Shown in pieces: positions 60,672 to 64,000 of a stretch of DNA of 64,000 nt. The stretch lies in assembly GCA_910589015.1 (NCBI GenBank), contig CAJUSA010000002.1:1-64000 (forward strand), given 5' to 3'. The stretch's first letter is position 1. The number at the start of each line of letters is the position of its first letter. The notes under the pieces were generated by a model, which was not told the DNA's origin, did no database searches, and worked only from the letters and a program-made list of their open reading frames with translations. The DNA is from an uncultured Christensenellaceae bacterium (GTDB lineage Bacteria > Bacillota > Clostridia > Christensenellales > Borkfalkiaceae). The position numbers and the translations under genes are program-made.

Positions 60672-61891
60672 CAGAAGATTACCCCCGTCGAGCAGATCAA
60701 AAGCAACAACGTCAGAAAATATAGAAATCCGATACAAAGCAATCCTGCCAGAAAATACGAACAATCACCCGCCAGACGCGAAAGAAAGGGTGAAATTTTG
60801 CCGCCAACCGGTTCTGTCGCCGCCGCGGCAAGACGCAGAAAAAGCTGAAACGCGGCGAAAAGCACCACGGGGCGCAACAATGTGCCGAATAACAAAAAAA
60901 GCGAAAACGACCCGACGGCGTTTTTTATGAGCGCACTGCCCGCCAGCACCAAATCAAGCCCGCCCGACAAAAATCCGCCCACGATGGGAACGGATCCCGA
61001 AAGAACGTATTTCACTGCACGCAATGAAAGCCCGTCATATTGCGCCGCCGCGATACCCTGCACGGATAAAAACAGACTGAACAACGTAAAAGTCAACCCG
61101 ATCAACCACTTGTTCAAGCTCTTAAAAAGATCGCCCAGCTTTTCCGTGCGTACTTCCGGCGAAAGATTTCCCACAAACGCAAGCACGATAACGGCAATCG
61201 AGGAAGGCAAGACGACGGACACGAACAACTCGACGATCGTTCCGCTCATAAATACAAGAGCGGGACGATAAATAGCGGCGGAAACCGAGCCGCCGCTCGC
61301 CGCCATCAAGGTGAATAAAATCGGGTAAACGATTTCCATCTGTTTCCGCATGGCGTCGATCGCCCCGAATCCGGCTTGTAACACGCCGATCAGGCACGCA
61401 AGTGTTACTGCGCCCACGGAAAGATATCCGACAAAGTTTATTATGTCAGACATAGTACTATGTATAAATCCGCTTTTTGCGGAATTGAGTATTCCGCAGA
61501 GCAAAGAAACCGCTAAAATAACCGCAAACGCAGGAATCATAAGCCGGCATTCGTCCCAAACAAGCGCAAATACCGAACCCGCAAGCGAGGAATAATCGAG
61601 CCGATAATCCCCCGTGATCACGCTCATAAGCTTTTCTTTTACGTCGACCCCCTTCCAGTCGGATAGTGTGTCGAGATAATCCTGCAATTCGCTTGTATCG
61701 AGAGATTCGAGCAAATCTTTAATATTTTTTTGCAACTCTTCCATTGCCGCCGTTTCTTCCTCGTTCGCGGCGCTTGCCCGCACTGTTTGCGGCACAAACG
61801 CGATCAACGCGACAAGACACAGAAGGAACAGCAGAAAGATAATTTTTCTTTTTCCCTTCTGTTTTTTTCCACGCAATAGCAAAGGCGTCAT
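60671..61891 (-). CDS. spoIIIAE: Stage III sporulation protein AE
   Basis: The product is 406 residues. A signal peptide (IIFLLFLLCLVALIAFVPQTVRAS) precedes several spans (e.g. MIPAFAVILAVSLLCGIL, SIAVIVLAFVGNLS). It forms part of the A-Q channel between mother cell and forespore. It contains dispersed motif copy 6 in frame (HSTMSDII). Confidence 0.94.
   Translation of the reverse strand: MTPLLLRGKKQKGKRKIIFLLFLLCLVALIAFVPQTVRASAANEEETAAMEELQKNIKDLLESLDTSELQDYLDTLSDWKGVDVKEKLMSVITGDYRLDYSSLAGSVFALVWDECRLMIPAFAVILAVSLLCGILNSAKSGFIHSTMSDIINFVGYLSVGAVTLACLIGVLQAGFGAIDAMRKQMEIVYPILFTLMAASGGSVSAAIYRPALVFMSGTIVELFVSVVLPSSIAVIVLAFVGNLSPEVRTEKLGDLFKSLNKWLIGLTFTLFSLFLSVQGIAAAQYDGLSLRAVKYVLSGSVPIVGGFLSGGLDLVLAGSALIKNAVGSFSLFLLFGTLLRPVVLFAAFQLFLRLAAAATEPVGGKISPFLSRLAGDCSYFLAGLLCIGFLYFLTLLLLICSTGVIF
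61439..61462 (+). repeat. Dispersed 24-bp motif, copy 6 (inside spoIIIAE)
   Basis: TATTATG, five bases, then CATAGTACTATG. Together with flanking bases the core makes the perfect 14-bp palindrome ACATAGTACTATGT. Coding on the minus strand. Confidence 0.85.
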
Positions 61892-62280
61892 AGCAACTCC
61901 AATAAACGGATCACCAGATCGAGCACGCTTTCGATGATAGGAACGGCAAGCACGAGCACGACGATCTTTCCGCAGAACACGAGCTTGTCCGCAAGGGAAT
62001 TTTGCCCGAAATCGTTGAGGATCCCCGCACTGAATTCCACAAGATAACCGATCCCCACCATTTTAAGAATGACTTTAACGAGCGACGACTCGATCCCCGT
62101 CTTTTCGGCAATTTCCGAAAAAATCGAAAGCGTATCGCGAAAGGTTTCAAACACAAAAAGCAACAAGATCACGCTTCCCGCCACGGTAACCGCAAAGGCG
62201 AGCTCGGGTTTGGTGCTTTTGAGCACGAGCGCGGCGACGGCTGTCACAAACGCGATGCCGACCAACTGAAAAATTTCCAC
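61888..62280 (-). CDS. spoIIIAD: Stage III sporulation protein AD
   Basis: The product is 130 residues with about four spans (LVGIAFVTAVAALVL, LAFAVTVAGSVILLLFVFE, VLVLAVPIIESVLDLVIRLLELL). Start at GTG 62280 fits the usual length and follows GGGGTG; an earlier ATG would extend into spoIIIAC. Confidence 0.92.
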   Translation of the reverse strand: MEIFQLVGIAFVTAVAALVLKSTKPELAFAVTVAGSVILLLFVFETFRDTLSIFSEIAEKTGIESSLVKVILKMVGIGYLVEFSAGILNDFGQNSLADKLVFCGKIVVLVLAVPIIESVLDLVIRLLELL

Positions 62281-62281
62281 G

Positions 62282-62479
62282 CTAATACACCCCGAAAATT
62301 TCGCGTATCGTCGCAAAAAGATCGCCGATCATCGTTACGGCGATCGTCAGCGCGATCACCAACCCCACGATGGAAACGACGGTGGATATATCGTCGCGGT
62401 CGGATTTTTTGAGGATCTGACAGACGACGGTGATAATGATGCCGATAGCGGCTAATTTGAAGATGACGGAAATATCCAT
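62282..62479 (-). CDS. spoIIIAC: Stage III sporulation protein AC
   Basis: The product is 65 residues with two spans (IFKLAAIGIIITVVCQIL and VVSIVGLVIALTIAVTMIGDLF). Highly conserved small channel component. Confidence 0.95.
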   Translation of the reverse strand: MDISVIFKLAAIGIIITVVCQILKKSDRDDISTVVSIVGLVIALTIAVTMIGDLFATIREIFGVY

Positions 62480-62946
62480 TATACGATTAAGATAACTGCG
62501 GCAAGCCCCGCAAGCAGCCCGAGTTTCACATAGAGTTCGCCGCGCGCTTTGGCGTCTTTCATACCGTTTTTGCGTTTTTGCGTCAGCGTGGCGGTCTGCG
62601 CGGAAAAATAACTTTTTTGAGACAGTGCGTCACCTTTGCCAAGCATGGCAAAATAATTTGCGCATTCCGCCCGTTCCTCTTTGGTCAGATACCGAAACCC
62701 CACTTCGACGTTGCGCCCCTCGCTAAATACGCGCACCGTTTTACCGAAATCCCCCGTATATTCGTAAGCCGACAAAAATGTACCGAGCGGCTTGCGCTCA
62801 TAATTGAGTTCGTTAAGATAGCGTTCATGAAACAGACACATCTGAACGTAGAAATTCTTGCGAGCACGCCATTTTCCCGCAGCAAAATAGCCCATTCCCG
62901 TGCCGAACGCGACGATACAAACCGCAAGCAGCGCCTTAATCCACAT
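62479..62946 (-). CDS. spoIIIAB: Stage III sporulation protein AB
   Basis: The product is 155 residues. N-terminal and C-terminal spans (ALLAVCIVAFGTGMGYFAAG, LYVKLGLLAGLAAVILIV) flank a cytoplasmic helical domain with ERYLNELNYERKPLG, resembling type II secretion GspF-like parts. Confidence 0.93.
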   Translation of the reverse strand: MWIKALLAVCIVAFGTGMGYFAAGKWRARKNFYVQMCLFHERYLNELNYERKPLGTFLSAYEYTGDFGKTVRVFSEGRNVEVGFRYLTKEERAECANYFAMLGKGDALSQKSYFSAQTATLTQKRKNGMKDAKARGELYVKLGLLAGLAAVILIV

Positions 62947-63772
62947 CTTCCTTCACCCCGTAAATCGCGCCGATTTTACCCAGCCCGTTCAATACGGCAT
63001 AGCGGTTGAATACCCGATCGGGCACGTCATCTACCTTTTTAAGGTGCGCCGAGGCGATCACCGCAATTCCGCTTTCCGCAGCGCGCCGCACTGCGGCGTA
63101 ATCTTCCAAGAGCAGTTCGTCGGTCACGATCACGTCGGGCCGCATGGCGCGGATCCCTGCCGTGAACGCCGTGTTCTTATCGGCAAAGCGGATGACGTCG
63201 CACGTCGGCCCCATATCCCCTGCGGAAAGTTCGCCGCGTTCGTCGCTCACTAACACGTTGAGTTGCGTCCGTTCGCAAATCAGGCGGCACAAATCGCGCA
63301 AAAGCGTTGTTTTTCCCTCGCCGGGCGGCGCAAGAAGCAACAGTGAACAGATGCCTTCCGAAAAGCACCTTTCGTAAAGTTCTTCCGCGCAACCCGTAAC
63401 CGCATGCGGAACGCGAATGCAGAGCGACGTGACCGCATGAACGGAAAGCGTGCCCGAACCCTCATATACATATGTGCCCGCAATCCCTACGCGCTCGCCC
63501 TCTTCCCCCGTCACAAATCCGCGGCGGATCTGATTTTCCACCGAATACACCGAATATCCGCTTGCCGCAAACAGCGTGTCCGCAATTTCTTTCTGCGTCG
63601 GAAAAATCGCCCTGTCGCCTTCCGCAACCACGCCGTGCTCACCGAGATAACAAAACGAGCCGCCGTAATTGATACGCAACGGTTTGTCTGCGCGTACCCG
63701 AATTTCGTACAGACGATTAAGATTCACATAATTTACGGCTGCACGCAGCCTCGGCGCAAGGAAGGATAACAC
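62936..63772 (-). CDS. spoIIIAA: Stage III sporulation protein AA (ATPase)
   Basis: The product is 278 residues, a secretion-type ATPase. The P-loop LLLAPPGEGKTTLLRDL and the LVSDERGELSAG acidic segment are clear. It powers or assembles the SpoIIIA channel. The annotated start is GTG at 63772, with AAGG very close upstream, so the exact start is uncertain. Confidence 0.94.
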   Translation of the reverse strand: MLSFLAPRLRAAVNYVNLNRLYEIRVRADKPLRINYGGSFCYLGEHGVVAEGDRAIFPTQKEIADTLFAASGYSVYSVENQIRRGFVTGEEGERVGIAGTYVYEGSGTLSVHAVTSLCIRVPHAVTGCAEELYERCFSEGICSLLLLAPPGEGKTTLLRDLCRLICERTQLNVLVSDERGELSAGDMGPTCDVIRFADKNTAFTAGIRAMRPDVIVTDELLLEDYAAVRRAAESGIAVIASAHLKKVDDVPDRVFNRYAVLNGLGKIGAIYGVKEDVD

Positions 63773-63804
63773 ACCTTAATTTATGCCGCTTGTCCGAACA
63801 ATAT

Positions 63805-63838
63805 GAAAGAACCCTGCGCCGAAACGCAGGGTTCTTTC
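63805..63838. terminator. Terminator upstream of the spoIIIA operon
   Basis: A perfect 14-bp stem (63805-63818 with 63825-63838) with a six-base loop; short T-rich flanks on both strands. It follows the partial gene at 63850 (minus strand). Confidence 0.85.
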
Positions 63839-63849
63839 TACAAAATTAA

Positions 63850-64000
63850 TTATTCGATCACGAACACGTTCACACTGTTGTTTTTCAACACGGCGCGCAG
63901 AGTACCGCCGTCGAGGGAAATTTCTTGAGTTGTCGGTTTGATATTCTGCTTTTTACCCGACCGTATCCCGATTTCGTTGATCACCGTGACGTCCTCATGC
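63850..64000 (-). CDS. 3' end of an unidentified gene (partial)
   Basis: The last 49 residues are visible, ending TLRAVLKNNSVNVFVIE. The beta-strand pattern ending in a short hydrophobic tail resembles the C-terminal beta-sandwich of some glycoside hydrolases, but the fragment is too short to assign a family. The 5' end is beyond the window. Confidence 0.6.
   Translation of the reverse strand, partial: HEDVTVINEIGIRSGKKQNIKPTTQEISLDGGTLRAVLKNNSVNVFVIE

Overview
The window looks like a chromosomal segment of an endospore-forming member of the Clostridia. It has the complete spoIIIAA-AH operon, spoIVB, a ytfJ/gerW-type gene, scpAB, the Firmicutes-style nusB-folD-ispA-dxs-tlyA-nadK-recN-spoIVB order, an IspH-S1 fusion, GlgC/GlgD pairing and Shine-Dalgarno-led genes of moderate GC. 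I cannot name the genus from sequence alone.

Layout. (a) 1-460: tail of a serine recombinase whose 3' end abuts a tRNA-Leu(CAA), probably the edge of an integrated element lying outside the window. (b) 0.5-8.3 kb: polA, coaE, a frameshifted lytic transglycosylase, a hotdog thioesterase, tRNA-Leu(AAG), tRNA-Trp, two small conserved proteins, proC, rnhA and a VTT-domain membrane protein. (c) 8.3-13.3 kb: a biotin-dependent, sodium-pumping decarboxylase or transcarboxylase operon with both a CoA-type and an oxaloacetate-type carboxyltransferase. (d) 13.3-24.4 kb: surE, a flavoprotein, an AroH-Cmk fusion, an acyltransferase, IspH-S1, htpG, a cold-shock gene, murC and ilvC. (e) 24.6-35 kb: a glycogen cluster, glgB-glgC-glgD-glgA-glgP plus a GH13 enzyme. 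(f) 35.2-39.2 kb: a compact 3.9 kb accessory element lying between two direct copies of a dif-like site. (g) 39.27-41.2 kb: a XerS-like recombinase, a Cys-rich miniprotein and lexA. (h) 41.3-64 kb: minus-strand genes for peptidoglycan and DAP metabolism, chromosome segregation (scpAB), isoprenoids, NAD and folate metabolism and sporulation, ending in a partial gene.

Nearly all protein genes left of about 35 kb (up to 41 kb counting xer and lexA) are on the plus strand, and nearly all to the right are on the minus strand. Convergent orientation, an 11-6-11 dif-like palindrome and a XerS-like recombinase beside it together suggest that this window spans the replication terminus. The 3.9 kb element has no recombinase of its own and appears to sit in dif, as expected of an element that uses the host Xer system. 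It has a five-gene minus-strand operon, a divergent cI-like repressor, three operator palindromes (one filling the spacer of a consensus promoter), a leader terminator and about 1.2 kb of hairpin-rich DNA without a convincing gene.

Another unexplained signal is a 24-bp motif (TATTATG, five bases, then CATAGTACTATG) present six times in 64 kb on both sides of the putative terminus. Three copies lie inside unrelated genes (a flavoprotein, dxs, spoIIIAE) in the same reading frame and three lie between genes. This suggests a DNA-level role that I cannot assign.
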